From an uncultured Prevotellaceae bacterium (GTDB lineage Bacteria > Bacteroidota > Bacteroidia > Bacteroidales > Bacteroidaceae), in contig CADBAP010000004.1 in assembly GCA_902792685.1 (NCBI GenBank), positions 1 through 64,000 on the forward strand: DNA of 64,000 bases, given 5' to 3'. The position numbers were made by a program, and so were the translations under genes. This document shows positions 32,656 to 42,458 of the stretch, in pieces. Numbering within the stretch: the first letter of the stretch is position 1; every line of letters begins with the position of its first letter. The notes under the pieces were generated by a model. That model made no database searches, was not told the DNA's origin, and worked only from the letters and a program-made list of their open reading frames with translations.

Positions 32656-34173
32656 ATGACAGAAAGAAAAGTAAGAGTTCGTTTCGCTCCGAGTCCTACA
32701 GGACCGCTTCACATCGGTGGTGTTCGCACTGCTTTATACAACTACCTTTTTGCCCGTCAGCATGGTGGAGATTTGGTGTTCCGCATTGAAGACACAGACT
32801 CACATCGCTTCGTTCCTGGTGCTGAGGAATACATCCTTGAATCATTTAAATGGTTAGGTATCACATTCGATGAAGGCGTTTCGTTTGGTGGCAATCATGG
32901 TCCTTATCGTCAGAGTGAGCGTCGTGAAATCTATAAGAAATACGTAAATCAGCTTTTATCAAATGGCAAGGCCTATATTGCCTTCGATACACCAGAGGAG
33001 TTGGAAGCCAAACGTCAGGAAATTCAGAATTTCCAATATGATGCGCGTACCCGAATGCAGATGCGCAATTCGCTGTCACTTCCGAAAGAGGAAGTTGATC
33101 GCCTGCTGGATGATGGCAAGCAATACGTGGTTCGTTTCCTGATTGAACCAGGTCTGGAGATTCATGTTAACGACCTTATTCGCGGCGAGGTGGTTGTAAA
33201 GAGTGATATTCTCGATGATAAAGTTCTCTATAAGAGTGCCGATGAATTGCCCACCTATCACTTAGCCAATATTGTTGACGACCACTTGATGGAAATCTCT
33301 CACGTTATTCGCGGCGAAGAATGGTTGCCCAGTGCACCGTTACACGTACTACTATATCGTGCTTTCGGCTGGGAAGACACAATGCCGCAGTTTGCACACC
33401 TGCCATTACTATTAAAACCCGAAGGCAAAGGCAAGTTGTCGAAACGTGATGGCGATCGTCTCGGTTTCCCAGTTTTTCCATTAGAATGGCACGACCCGAA
33501 GAGTGGTGAAATCAGTAGCGGATATCGTGAGAGTGGTTATTTCCCTGAGGCTGTTGTCAACTTCCTTGCATTGTTGGGGTGGAACCCAGGTACTGAGCAG
33601 GAACTATTCTCTTTGGAGGAACTGGTACAGGCATTCGACATATCCAGATGTTCCAAGGCTGGTGCCAAGTTCGACTATCAGAAAGGTCAGTGGTTCAACC
33701 ATGAATACATCCTGCGCAAGAGCGATGAAGAGATTGCCGATCTTTTCGCACCCATCGTTGCCAATAACGGAGTTGATGAAAGCATGGAGCGTGTGCTACA
33801 GGTTGTCCACATGATGAAAGACCGCGTATCTTTTGTCAAAGAATTGTGGCCATTGTGTTCGTTCTTCTTCATTCCACCGACGGAATACGATGAAAAAACG
33901 CGTAAGAAGCGTTGGAAGGAATTCTCAGCGCAACAGATGACAGAGTTAGCAGAAGTGTTGCAAGGCATTGACGACTTCTCCATAGAAGGGCAGGAACATA
34001 TCGTGTTCAAATGGGTAGAAGACATGGGGTATAAACTTGGTGATGTGATGAACGCGTTCCGTCTGTGTCTCGTTGGCGAAGGCAAGGGACCTGGTATGTT
34101 CGACATCTCTGCATTCCTAGGGAAGGAAGAAACCCTCCGCCGTTTGCATAAAGCCATAGAAATATTAGGATAA
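32656..34173 (+). CDS. gltX: glutamyl-tRNA synthetase
   Basis: A 505-residue class I synthetase charging tRNA-Glu. The HIGH motif is in [20 protein letters not shown], and the KMSKS equivalent is [14 protein letters not shown] follows the family. The C-terminal anticodon-binding part is complete. It leads a long co-directional run (waaA to dacB) with short spacers. Confidence 0.96.
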   Translation: MTERKVRVRFAPSPTGPLHIGGVRTALYNYLFARQHGGDLVFRIEDTDSHRFVPGAEEYILESFKWLGITFDEGVSFGGNHGPYRQSERREIYKKYVNQLLSNGKAYIAFDTPEELEAKRQEIQNFQYDARTRMQMRNSLSLPKEEVDRLLDDGKQYVVRFLIEPGLEIHVNDLIRGEVVVKSDILDDKVLYKSADELPTYHLANIVDDHLMEISHVIRGEEWLPSAPLHVLLYRAFGWEDTMPQFAHLPLLLKPEGKGKLSKRDGDRLGFPVFPLEWHDPKSGEISSGYRESGYFPEAVVNFLALLGWNPGTEQELFSLEELVQAFDISRCSKAGAKFDYQKGQWFNHEYILRKSDEEIADLFAPIVANNGVDESMERVLQVVHMMKDRVSFVKELWPLCSFFFIPPTEYDEKTRKKRWKEFSAQQMTELAEVLQGIDDFSIEGQEHIVFKWVEDMGYKLGDVMNAFRLCLVGEGKGPGMFDISAFLGKEETLRRLHKAIEILG

Positions 34174-34203
34174 GGATTACTAACCACAAAAACGAGCAGC
34201 CGT

Positions 34204-35472
34204 ATGTATCATTTTATCATGTATCTTTACCTTCTCGGAGTCATTATTTGTAGCTTTTTCAGTGAAAAGGTAAAGAAAATGTGGCGAGGTGAACGCGACT
34301 GTTTCCGTGTCATTCGTGAGAAACTCGACCCAGAGGCTCAGTATGCTTGGTTCCATGCTGCCTCTTTAGGCGAATTTGAGCAAGGACGCCCATTGATGGA
34401 ACAGTTGCGCCGCAAGCATCCTGAATACAAGATTTTGCTAACATTCTTCTCACCATCAGGTTATGAGGTACGCAAAAACTATGAGGGAGCCGATATCATC
34501 TGCTATCTGCCAATTGACACAGTGACCAATGCGCGACGTTTCTTGCGCACTATTCGTCCGGTAGTCGCGTTTTTCATCAAATATGAATTTTGGTATAACT
34601 ACCTGCATATCCTCAAGCATCGTCATGTGCCCGTCTATAGTGTCAGCAGCATATTCCGTCCCGACCAAGTTTTCTTCAAATGGTATGGGCACCAGTATGG
34701 TATGGTGCTGAAATGTTTCACCCATTTCTTTGTTCAGAACGACATCAGCAAAGAACTATTGGCAAAGATCGGTATTACGAATGTGACGGTGACAGGTGAT
34801 ACCCGTTTCGACCGCGTACTGACAATCAAGGAACAAGCCAAGCACTTGCCGATTGTCAGCACGTTCAAGGGCAACAGCAAGGTATTTGTTGCCGGCTCTT
34901 CCTGGCAGCCTGACGAAGACATCTTCATTCGCTATTTCAACACGCATCGCGACTGGAAACTGATTATTGCGCCCCATGTCATCGGTGAGGACCATCTGAA
35001 AGAGATTGAGAAGAAACTCGAAGGACGGAAGGTCATCCGATATACACAAGCACAACAACATCTGCACCTGTCGGCATCGCCTGGGGAGGATGATGCTATC
35101 GACAAGGCTATTGCTGATGCCGAGGTGCTCATCATCGACTGCTTCGGTCTGTTGTCGAGCATCTACAACTTTGCCGATATCACCTACGTGGGTGGCGGCT
35201 TTGGCGTGGGTATTCATAATGTACTGGAGGCTGCCGTATGGAATGTGCCTGTGGTCTTCGGTCCCAATAACAAAAAGTTCCAAGAGGCACAAGACTTGAA
35301 GTCGGCTGGTGGCGGCTTCGAAATACAAGGATATGACGACCTCCATACACTGATGGAAAGATTCGATAGCGACAAGACGTTCCTGCAAACAGCCAGTGAC
35401 CATGCTGGCAACTATGTACGCAGCCATGCAGGAGCCACCGACAGTATTTTCAAGGAAGTATTTAAGCAATAG
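34204..35472 (+). CDS. waaA: 3-deoxy-D-manno-octulosonic acid transferase
   Basis: A 422-residue GT30 enzyme adding Kdo to lipid A. Key features: an N-terminal membrane anchor (MYLYLLGVIICSFF), the acidic catalytic motif AASLGEFEQGRP, FIKYEFWYNYL, FVAGSSWQPDED and the C-terminal GGGFGVGIHNVLEAA nucleotide-sugar site. It shows the cell has an outer membrane with Kdo. The next gene starts 4 bp later. Confidence 0.93.
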   Translation: MYHFIMYLYLLGVIICSFFSEKVKKMWRGERDCFRVIREKLDPEAQYAWFHAASLGEFEQGRPLMEQLRRKHPEYKILLTFFSPSGYEVRKNYEGADIICYLPIDTVTNARRFLRTIRPVVAFFIKYEFWYNYLHILKHRHVPVYSVSSIFRPDQVFFKWYGHQYGMVLKCFTHFFVQNDISKELLAKIGITNVTVTGDTRFDRVLTIKEQAKHLPIVSTFKGNSKVFVAGSSWQPDEDIFIRYFNTHRDWKLIIAPHVIGEDHLKEIEKKLEGRKVIRYTQAQQHLHLSASPGEDDAIDKAIADAEVLIIDCFGLLSSIYNFADITYVGGGFGVGIHNVLEAAVWNVPVVFGPNNKKFQEAQDLKSAGGGFEIQGYDDLHTLMERFDSDKTFLQTASDHAGNYVRSHAGATDSIFKEVFKQ

Positions 35473-35476
35473 AATA

Positions 35477-36901
35477 ATGATTCAACAACTAAAAACCTTT
35501 TGCGGACTGATTGTCTGCTGCCTTTCAGCATCATCCGTGCCGGCACAAACCAAACAGGATGTACCGCCTGTTGTACACTCTGTGATTGGCACAAAGACAG
35601 ATGTCAACAACGGCGAGATGACGCTCACGCTAGTTGACAAAAAGCAAGCTTTCAACTGGTCTGACCAGAAGACGCTTGACAAGAACATCAACTCGCCGAA
35701 GTCGGTCAATATCACGCACGACGGCAAGAAGTTCTACATCAACTCACTGGAAGGATGTGCCACAGTCGTCTATGATATGGCTACGGGCAAACGGTTGAAA
35801 GTCATCACCTATCAGTTCGATGACTCCTACGCATCACTATGGAGTCCCGTGAGTTCATTTTTCCCGTTTACCCACTATACCAAGAATCTAAACACCTTCG
35901 CAGGCAAACCTGTGGAAAGTTGTTTCTCACATAACGGGCGCTATCTGTGGATACCATTCTACCGACGCACCTATGACATCAATGCACAAGACCCGTCGGC
36001 TTTGGCCGTCATTGACACGCAGAACGACACCATCATTAAACTCATGGAAACAGGCCCCCTACCCAAGATGATTGCCTGTTCGCCTGACAACCACTATATC
36101 GCCGTCACCCACTGGGGTAACAACACCGTAGGACTCATCGACTGCTCCAGCGATAATCCAGCTGATTGGAAATACACAGACAAACTGGTCATCGACAAGG
36201 AATTAATCTTAAACTTCAGTATGACAACACCTGTCAACCGTGACAGCGACAGTGGCTATTGTCTGCGTGGAACTGTTTTTACTCCTGATGGCAATTATCT
36301 GTTGGTCGGCTGTATGAGTGGTGCCAATGGTATTGCCGTTATCGATATGAAAACCCACAAGTATCAAGGACGCATTACTGGCATGATGGCCAACCTGCGT
36401 CACATGCTCATTCATGACGGATGGCTCTATCTCAGTATCAACAACTCCGGAAATGTGCAGCGCATCAAGCTCGAAACCTTTCTAAATGTTGCAAGGAAGA
36501 TGAATGGCAAGAATGCAATACTCAACGGTTGGCAGACATGTAAGGTGGCAGCAGGTGCACGCACGATCGTCATCTCACCCAGTGGCCGCTATATCTTTGC
36601 AGCATGCAATGTGGATAGCAAACTATGCATCGTCGATACACGGACGATGAAGATGATTGGCAGTGCACCCGTTGACAGCTATCCTGTAGGATTGGACATC
36701 TCACGCGACGGGCAGACCGTCATTGTCACCTCACAGGGACGTGGAGAAAACAAAGGCGGTAATGCTGTTAACATCTTCCATGTTAACTATCGTGATCCGG
36801 AACCTGTACCAACAGAAGCCGTTCCGCTTTATCAGCAAGATTCTAGCAGCACTCAAGCAGCAAGTTTTTTTCTCAATGCGGGGCTGTGCTTGAAAGGCTG
36901 A
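35477..36901 (+). CDS. exported beta-propeller protein, possibly with a frameshifted membrane anchor
   Basis: A 474-residue protein with a signal peptide (MIQQLKTFCGLIVCCLSASSVPA). The body has YVTN/YncE-like propeller repeats: KSVNITHDGKKFYINSL, MIACSPDNHYIAVTHWG, TVFTPDGNYLLVGCMSG, TIVISPSGRYIFAACN, GLDISRDGQTVIVTSQG. No catalytic residues were recognised. ATG 35477 is chosen over 35396, because the latter lies inside waaA and hides the signal peptide. At 36865-36871 a T7 run lies in phase T_TTT_TTT. In the -1 frame the sequence continues to 36975 with a hydrophobic helix and basic end (HWTIIAVVILMLILII, RKVKK). The frame as read ends abruptly without it, so an indel or programmed slippage is likely. 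Confidence 0.8.
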   Translation: MIQQLKTFCGLIVCCLSASSVPAQTKQDVPPVVHSVIGTKTDVNNGEMTLTLVDKKQAFNWSDQKTLDKNINSPKSVNITHDGKKFYINSLEGCATVVYDMATGKRLKVITYQFDDSYASLWSPVSSFFPFTHYTKNLNTFAGKPVESCFSHNGRYLWIPFYRRTYDINAQDPSALAVIDTQNDTIIKLMETGPLPKMIACSPDNHYIAVTHWGNNTVGLIDCSSDNPADWKYTDKLVIDKELILNFSMTTPVNRDSDSGYCLRGTVFTPDGNYLLVGCMSGANGIAVIDMKTHKYQGRITGMMANLRHMLIHDGWLYLSINNSGNVQRIKLETFLNVARKMNGKNAILNGWQTCKVAAGARTIVISPSGRYIFAACNVDSKLCIVDTRTMKMIGSAPVDSYPVGLDISRDGQTVIVTSQGRGENKGGNAVNIFHVNYRDPEPVPTEAVPLYQQDSSSTQAASFFLNAGLCLKG

Positions 36902-36975
36902 CCCCGCTACACTGGACCATCATTGCAGTAGTTATCTTAATGCTGATTCTCATTATAAGAAAAGTAAAAAAATAA
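36865..36975 (+). other. alternative -1 frame extension encoding a C-terminal transmembrane anchor
   Basis: Reading -1 after AGT TTT TTT gives SQCGAVLERLTPLHWTI and then a 16-residue hydrophobic helix and RKVKK before TAA 36973-36975. This fills the otherwise empty 98-bp gap to the next gene at 37000 and gives a typical single-pass anchor topology. Confidence 0.6.
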
Positions 36976-36999
36976 AGTCTCTCAACTTTCACTAAAATC

Positions 37000-38679
37000 A
37001 TGTTACAAATCCGCTGTAAAAACAACAATGTGACCAAGAGTTTTCCGGAAGGATGCTCTTTGCTCGATGTGTATCAGGAGTTTGCTGATGAAATCCAGAT
37101 GCCCTACCCTGTTGTCTCCGCTAAGGTAAACAATGCATCGCAAGGCCTGAAGTTCCGTCTATACCAGAACCGAGATGTGGAATTTATGGATGCTCGTGCA
37201 GGATCAGGCCATCGTGTTTATGTACGTTCGCTGTGCTTTGTTCTTTACAAGGCCACACAAGACGTCTTCCCAGGTTCTAAACTGTTTATTGAGCATACCA
37301 TCTCGCGCGGGTACTATTGTAACTTCAAAAAGAAAAACAATGAGACGCTGACAGATTCTGATGTAGATAGCATCCGCAACCGAATGGATGAGATAATCAA
37401 ACTCGATATGCCTTTCCGCCGTACTGAGGCAACAACTGAAGAAGCAATACGCGTGTTTGCGGAGCGTGGATTTCAAGACAAGGTAAAACTCCTGGAGACT
37501 TGCGGACAAATATACAGTGACTACTATACGCTTGGCGATACAGCCGACTTCTATTATGGTCCGCTGGTGCCATCAGCTGGCTATCTCACTGTTTGGGCAT
37601 TAGAGCCATACCACGATGGTATGCTACTGCGCGTGCCAGACTGGTACAACCCCACCGTTCTCGCTGAAAAAGTTGATATGCCCAAAACCTATGACATGTT
37701 TGCAGAGAAAACACGCTGGGACATCATCATGCGTCTGTCGAACGCCGGTGATGTCAACAAGGCCATTCTTAAAGGGCATGCATCTGAGCTGATACAGGTC
37801 AGCGAGGCACTGCAGGAAAAGAAAATCGTACAGATAGCCGAGGAAATAGACCGCCGGTTCCATCAGGAAGAGAATCCTGTTCGTCTGGTTCTTATCACAG
37901 GACCGTCGTCATCGGGTAAGACTACCTTCTGCAAACGACTCAGCATACAACTACTAGCTTGTGGCTTGCGTCCGCTATCGTTCTCTACCGATGACTATTT
38001 TGTCAACCGCGTAGATACGCCAAAACTACCGAACGGTGACTACGATTTTGACAACATTGAAGCCGTGGAATATTCTTTGTTGGAAGACCATCTGCTTCGT
38101 CTGATGAACGGTGAGCGCGTTGAGGTACCCGAATACAATTTTGTAACAGGAAAACGTGAATGGAACGGTAAGAAACTCAAACTCACCAACGACAGTGTGC
38201 TTATCATCGAAGGTATTCACGCATTGAATCCATTGCTGACAAGCAAGATTCCTGATTCTGCGAAGTTCAAGATATATATATCCGCGCTTACCAGTATCTC
38301 ACTCGATGACCACAACTGGATTCCAGTTCGCGACAACCGACTATTAAGACGCATCATTCGTGACTACAACAAAGGTGCATATACTGCACAGGAAACCATC
38401 AGTCAGTGGAAGAATGTTTGCGCGGCTGAGGACAAATGGATCTTCCCTTTCCAAGAATCTGCCGATGCAATGTTCAACTCTGCGCTGAACATTGAGTTTG
38501 CTGTGCTGAGAACACATGCAGAGATTATCCTGACTAGTGTACCGAAGAATTGTCCGGAATACGCAGAGGCGCACCGTTTGTTGAAATTTATCCACTACTT
38601 TATCCCTATTAGTGACAAGGAGATACCACCTACGAGCATCATGCGTGAATTCCTTGGTGGATCTAGCTTTAAATATTAG
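37000..38679 (+). CDS. nucleoside (uridine-type) kinase with N-terminal TGS/ThrRS-like region
   Basis: A 559-residue protein. The first 60 residues look like a TGS domain (IRCKNNNVTKSFPEGCSLLD), followed by a second-additional-domain-like region shared with threonyl-tRNA synthetase (residues about 60-230). Residues about 285-490 are a P-loop kinase of the uridine kinase/phosphoribulokinase type: LITGPSSSGKTTFCKRLS, STDDYFVNR and LIIEGIHALNP. The domain set matches a widespread Bacteroidota/Firmicutes kinase family of unsettled substrate; nucleoside phosphorylation is inferred. Confidence 0.85.
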   Translation: MLQIRCKNNNVTKSFPEGCSLLDVYQEFADEIQMPYPVVSAKVNNASQGLKFRLYQNRDVEFMDARAGSGHRVYVRSLCFVLYKATQDVFPGSKLFIEHTISRGYYCNFKKKNNETLTDSDVDSIRNRMDEIIKLDMPFRRTEATTEEAIRVFAERGFQDKVKLLETCGQIYSDYYTLGDTADFYYGPLVPSAGYLTVWALEPYHDGMLLRVPDWYNPTVLAEKVDMPKTYDMFAEKTRWDIIMRLSNAGDVNKAILKGHASELIQVSEALQEKKIVQIAEEIDRRFHQEENPVRLVLITGPSSSGKTTFCKRLSIQLLACGLRPLSFSTDDYFVNRVDTPKLPNGDYDFDNIEAVEYSLLEDHLLRLMNGERVEVPEYNFVTGKREWNGKKLKLTNDSVLIIEGIHALNPLLTSKIPDSAKFKIYISALTSISLDDHNWIPVRDNRLLRRIIRDYNKGAYTAQETISQWKNVCAAEDKWIFPFQESADAMFNSALNIEFAVLRTHAEIILTSVPKNCPEYAEAHRLLKFIHYFIPISDKEIPPTSIMREFLGGSSFKY

Positions 38680-38700
38680 TGTAATTCGAAGTTAAGATAT

Positions 38701-39447
38701 ATGATTATCTATAAATGGTTGGAAACACTCGGCAGATATGTGCTGTTGATGAAACGGTCATTCTCACGACCGGAACGTTTCCGTATGTTTTGGAAGAAAT
38801 ATGTGGTGGAGATGTCAGCACTGGGTGTTGATTCTATTGGCATCGTACTACTGATATCGTTCTTCATCGGAGCTGTTATATGCATCCAGATGAAACTGAA
38901 CATCCAGAGTCCGTGGATGCCCAGATGGGTGAGCGGGTATACCACACGTGAAATCCTGTTGCTGGAGTTTTCATCAAGTATTATGTGTCTGATCCTTGCC
39001 GGAAAAGTGGGATCAAATATCGCCTCAGAGTTGGGAACGATGCGTGTGACACAGCAGATTGATGCATTGGAAATCATGGGTGTCAACTCCGCATCCTATC
39101 TGATTCTGCCGAAGATTATGGGACTGATGACGCTGATGCCGTTCCTTGTCATCTTCTCGGCTGCAACAGGTATTTTAGGAGCCTATGCCACCGCCTTCAT
39201 CGGACATGTGCTACCGCCAGAGGATCTTACTGCAGGCTTGCAACATTCATTCGAGCCTTGGTTCCTATGGATGAGTATCATCAAAAGTACTTTCTTTGCA
39301 TTTATCATCGCTAGCGTAGCATCGTTTTTCGGCTATACGGTCGAAGGAGGTTCCGTTGAGGTAGGAAAGGCGAGTACAGATGCCGTCGTAAGCTCCAGTG
39401 TGCTCATCCTCTTCTCCGATGTCTTCCTCACGCAACTCCTCTCATAA
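38701..39447 (+). CDS. mlaE: MlaE-family ABC transporter permease
   Basis: A 248-residue permease with about five hydrophobic segments and the MlaE signatures [47 protein letters not shown]-type [12 protein letters not shown] and [12 protein letters not shown]-type [11 protein letters not shown]. It should move phospholipids between membranes with the next gene's ATPase. The MCE-domain subunit MlaD is not in this window. Confidence 0.9.
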   Translation: [248 protein letters not shown]

Positions 39448-39481
39448 CCCCTGGAATTCCCAAACATAATAATTTCCAAAA

Positions 39482-40246
39482 ATGATTGAAGTAAAACACC
39501 TATATAAATCCTTTGGCAACAAAGAAGTATTGACAGATATCAATACTGTCTTCGAAGATGGAAAAATCAACCTCATCATCGGACAGTCGGGCGCGGGAAA
39601 GACCGTGCTGATGAAAAACGTCGTAGGTCTTCTCGAACCTACGAAAGGGGAAATTCTATACGACGGAAGAAACTTTGTACAGATGTCAAAACACGATAAG
39701 GTGCTGATGCGTCGCGAGATGGGTATGATTTTCCAAAGTGCAGCCCTTTTTGACTCGCTATCAGTGCTGGAAAATGTGACGTTCCCACTGGATATGTTCT
39801 CATCAATGACGTTACGCGAACGGACAAAACGTGCAATGTACTGTCTCGAACGCGTCAACCTATTGGGTGCCGAGAATAAATATCCGGGCGAACTTTCTGG
39901 CGGTATGCAAAAACGTGTTGCTATCGCCCGTGCCATCGTGATGAATCCGAAGTACCTGTTTTGCGACGAGCCGAATTCCGGTCTCGACCCAAAGACATCG
40001 CTTGTCATCGATGAGCTGCTGGAGGGTATCACCAAGGAGTTCAACACGACAACTATTATTAACACCCATGATATGAACTCCGTGATGGGCATTGGTGAAA
40101 ACATCGTCTTCATCGCCGACGGACTGAAAGAATGGCAAGGCTCGAAAGAAACAGTTATCTCCTCAAACAACCAGAAACTCAACGACCTTGTCTTCGCTTC
40201 CGACCTGTTCAAGAAAGTCAAAGCAATGGAAACAAATGAAAATTGA
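39482..40246 (+). CDS. mlaF: MlaF-family ABC transporter ATP-binding protein
   Basis: A 254-residue ATPase with Walker A GQSGAGKTVLMKN, Q-loop, signature LSGGMQKRVAIARA, Walker B YLFCDEPNSGLDP and the switch His in NTHDMN. It pairs with MlaE 34 bp upstream. A frame overlapping its 3' end is not used; the SH3 gene starts at 40266. Confidence 0.93.
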   Translation: MIEVKHLYKSFGNKEVLTDINTVFEDGKINLIIGQSGAGKTVLMKNVVGLLEPTKGEILYDGRNFVQMSKHDKVLMRREMGMIFQSAALFDSLSVLENVTFPLDMFSSMTLRERTKRAMYCLERVNLLGAENKYPGELSGGMQKRVAIARAIVMNPKYLFCDEPNSGLDPKTSLVIDELLEGITKEFNTTTIINTHDMNSVMGIGENIVFIADGLKEWQGSKETVISSNNQKLNDLVFASDLFKKVKAMETNEN

Positions 40247-40265
40247 ATTTAAAACATACAAAACA

Positions 40266-40772
40266 ATGAAACGAATCCTATTGTTATTCACGGTGTTCTA
40301 TGCAAGCATGGCTATATGGGCACAACAGCAAAAAGAACTGGTCGTAGTCTATGCCGTCTCCAACGATAATTTCGTCAACCTCAGACAGCAGCCATCGGCC
40401 AAGTCAAAGATTATTGGAAAGGTTTATTGTTTGTTCCACGGACTCGGCAATGGCGTATTGCGCGAAAGCGGAAAGAATTGGGACAAGGTCAGCGTAGGCA
40501 ACGTCACAGGATGGGTTAACAACAGATACCTGGGTTACATGTCCTGGTACACCCATGATGGCGATACCATACTGATTGCCAATAAAGACAACATGCCCAT
40601 CTACACCGACAACTATGCCGACGAAGGAGAGATGCCTGTGTTTACCCACGTAAAGAAAGGAACCATCCTTGCAGATAAGTTCCAGGAGCATGGCGATTAC
40701 TATGAACTGATTACCGGTCACGATTACCTGTTCATTCGCAAACAGGATGTCAAATTAGTTTTCAAGAAGTAA
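40266..40772 (+). CDS. exported SH3-domain protein
   Basis: A 168-residue protein with signal peptide MKRILLLFTVFYASMAIWA. The region about 28-85 is a bacterial SH3 domain (NFVNLRQQPSAKSKIIGKV, GWVNNRYLGYM). The rest holds a second SH3-like segment (MPVFTHVKKGTILADKF). Probably binds cell-wall or protein ligands in the periplasm. The start at 40266 restores the signal peptide; the longer frame from 40188 overlaps mlaF. Confidence 0.78.
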   Translation: MKRILLLFTVFYASMAIWAQQQKELVVVYAVSNDNFVNLRQQPSAKSKIIGKVYCLFHGLGNGVLRESGKNWDKVSVGNVTGWVNNRYLGYMSWYTHDGDTILIANKDNMPIYTDNYADEGEMPVFTHVKKGTILADKFQEHGDYYELITGHDYLFIRKQDVKLVFKK

Positions 40773-40773
40773 A

Positions 40774-41172
40774 ATGGAAGGCGACATCCAGCATATTTCA
40801 GGAGGAACCATTAAGCGTTACGTACAGTTTCTTGAAATCAGCGATAATCCTGCTTTGATTGAGCAGTATCGCAAGTGGCATTCTGAAAAATATAACTGGC
40901 AGGAGGTGCGAGACGGTATTCGTGCCGTCGGCATCTTAGAAATGGAAATCTATATCTTCGGCAGCAAACTTGTGATGATTGTCGATGCCCCTGCCGACTT
41001 CCAGTGGGAGGAAGCAATGAACATGCTTGCCACCCTACCCCGTCAAGCAGAATGGGAAGCTTTCGTTTCCCAATTCCAAGGCTGCTCTGCTGATGCACGT
41101 AGCGATGAGAAATGGCAACCGATGAACGTATGTTCCGTTTGTATTAAATCCTTATACCTTTATTCATCATGA
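40774..41172 (+). CDS. L-rhamnose/L-fucose mutarotase family protein with altered C-terminus
   Basis: A 132-residue frame in the RhaM/FucU-like DUF718 family of sugar mutarotases: RYVQFLEISDNPALIEQYRKWHS, the catalytic-region IRAVGILEMEIY and GSKLVMIVDA. These enzymes interconvert anomers of deoxysugars. The family typically ends KWxxMERxFxL. Here the frame reads KWQPM and then an unrelated tail (NVCSVCIKSLYLYSS); in the -1 frame the expected ERMFRLY followed by TAA appears. A one-base deletion is therefore likely. As read, the stop overlaps dacB by 4 bp. Confidence 0.78.
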   Translation: MEGDIQHISGGTIKRYVQFLEISDNPALIEQYRKWHSEKYNWQEVRDGIRAVGILEMEIYIFGSKLVMIVDAPADFQWEEAMNMLATLPRQAEWEAFVSQFQGCSADARSDEKWQPMNVCSVCIKSLYLYSS

Positions 41173-42458
41173 ATAGATTTAAAACCATACTACTGATATT
41201 AGGACTGCTACTGACATTGTCAGTGTCAGCACAGTATCAAGAGGATGACGTACTGATTGTAACTGACGATTCGCTCTTTGCGGAGAATGTGATTGATTCA
41301 CTGCCACCACTTCCCTGGCCAGAGAATCTACAAGCACGTATCGACACACTGCTGATTACGAAATTGCTGGATACATCGGATATAGGATTAGTAATTTGGG
41401 ACCTAACGGCTGACTCATGCCTCTATGCCTTCCATCCAAGACACCGACTGCGCCCAGCATCGACGATGAAGGCGGTGACAGCAATAACTGCACTGGACAA
41501 ACTGGGCGGTGACTACCTGTTTCGTACGCAATTAAGATACAAAGGAAAGATTATAGAATACCGCGACTCAACAGACGCCATCACAGGAAAGACATTGGAG
41601 GGCGACATTTGGTGCATCGGTGGAATGGACCCACTATTTGCTGCTGACGACATGCGGGCATTCGTGAATGCCATCCAGGGACTGAACGTAGACACGATTC
41701 GTGGAAACTTATATGCAGACCTGTCACACAAGGACAAAGACCGGTTGGGCGAAGGTTGGTGTTGGGATGATGACAATCCCACCCTATCACCGCTATTGAT
41801 TGAGCGAAAGGATAAGTTCATTGAAAAACTGATGCAACAGTTGCGTAATGCCCGTATCTATTTAGACATTCGGCAGGGTGAACAGGTGTGCCCGGCGGGA
41901 ACTACAGAACTGTGTACACGTACACATACGATGGACGAGGTGTTGCAACCAATGATGAAAAATAGCAACAACTTGTTTGCGGAGTCTATGTTTTACCAAT
42001 TAGCAAACCGAATGGGTGGAAAATGGGCAACAGCGAAACATGCACGGACAGCAGTGCAACAGGTGATGAAGAAGGCAGGCATTGATCCTAAGCCATACTA
42101 TATCGCTGACGGCAGTGGACTGTCGCTCTATAGTTATCTGTCGGCAGAGATGGAGGTGAAAATGCTACGCTATGCCTACCAGAATCGCGACATCTACAAT
42201 CACTTATATGCCTCGATGCCAATAGCAGGCGTCGATGGAACGCTAAGCGGACGCATGGGCAAAACTAGTGCGGCACGCAACGTACACGCAAAGACTGGAA
42301 CGGTGACCGGCGTTAGCTCGCTGGCAGGCTATTGCACAGCAGCAAACGGGCATGAGCTGTGTTTCTCCATCATGAATCAAGGAATGCAAAGCCACGCACC
42401 AGCCCGTGCCTTTCAAGACAGAGTGTGCGTGGCAATGTGTAGGGCTTATGAACCTTAA
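41169..42458 (+). CDS. dacB: D-alanyl-D-alanine carboxypeptidase/endopeptidase (PBP4, S13)
   Basis: A 429-residue periplasmic peptidoglycan hydrolase. Signal peptide FKTILLILGLLLTLSVSAQ. Active-site Ser is in RPASTMKAVT (SxxK), the second motif is KNSNNLFAE (SxN), and the third is AKTGTVTGVS (KTG). The inserted domain between SxxK and SxN is usual for PBP4. It ends in a 4-bp tail-to-tail overlap with the C1 peptidase gene on the other strand. Confidence 0.92.
   Translation: MNRFKTILLILGLLLTLSVSAQYQEDDVLIVTDDSLFAENVIDSLPPLPWPENLQARIDTLLITKLLDTSDIGLVIWDLTADSCLYAFHPRHRLRPASTMKAVTAITALDKLGGDYLFRTQLRYKGKIIEYRDSTDAITGKTLEGDIWCIGGMDPLFAADDMRAFVNAIQGLNVDTIRGNLYADLSHKDKDRLGEGWCWDDDNPTLSPLLIERKDKFIEKLMQQLRNARIYLDIRQGEQVCPAGTTELCTRTHTMDEVLQPMMKNSNNLFAESMFYQLANRMGGKWATAKHARTAVQQVMKKAGIDPKPYYIADGSGLSLYSYLSAEMEVKMLRYAYQNRDIYNHLYASMPIAGVDGTLSGRMGKTSAARNVHAKTGTVTGVSSLAGYCTAANGHELCFSIMNQGMQSHAPARAFQDRVCVAMCRAYEP

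Noticed and set aside
35396..35476. upstream start for the beta-propeller protein
   Set aside because: It lies within the 3' end of waaA; starting at 35477 exposes a normal signal peptide.
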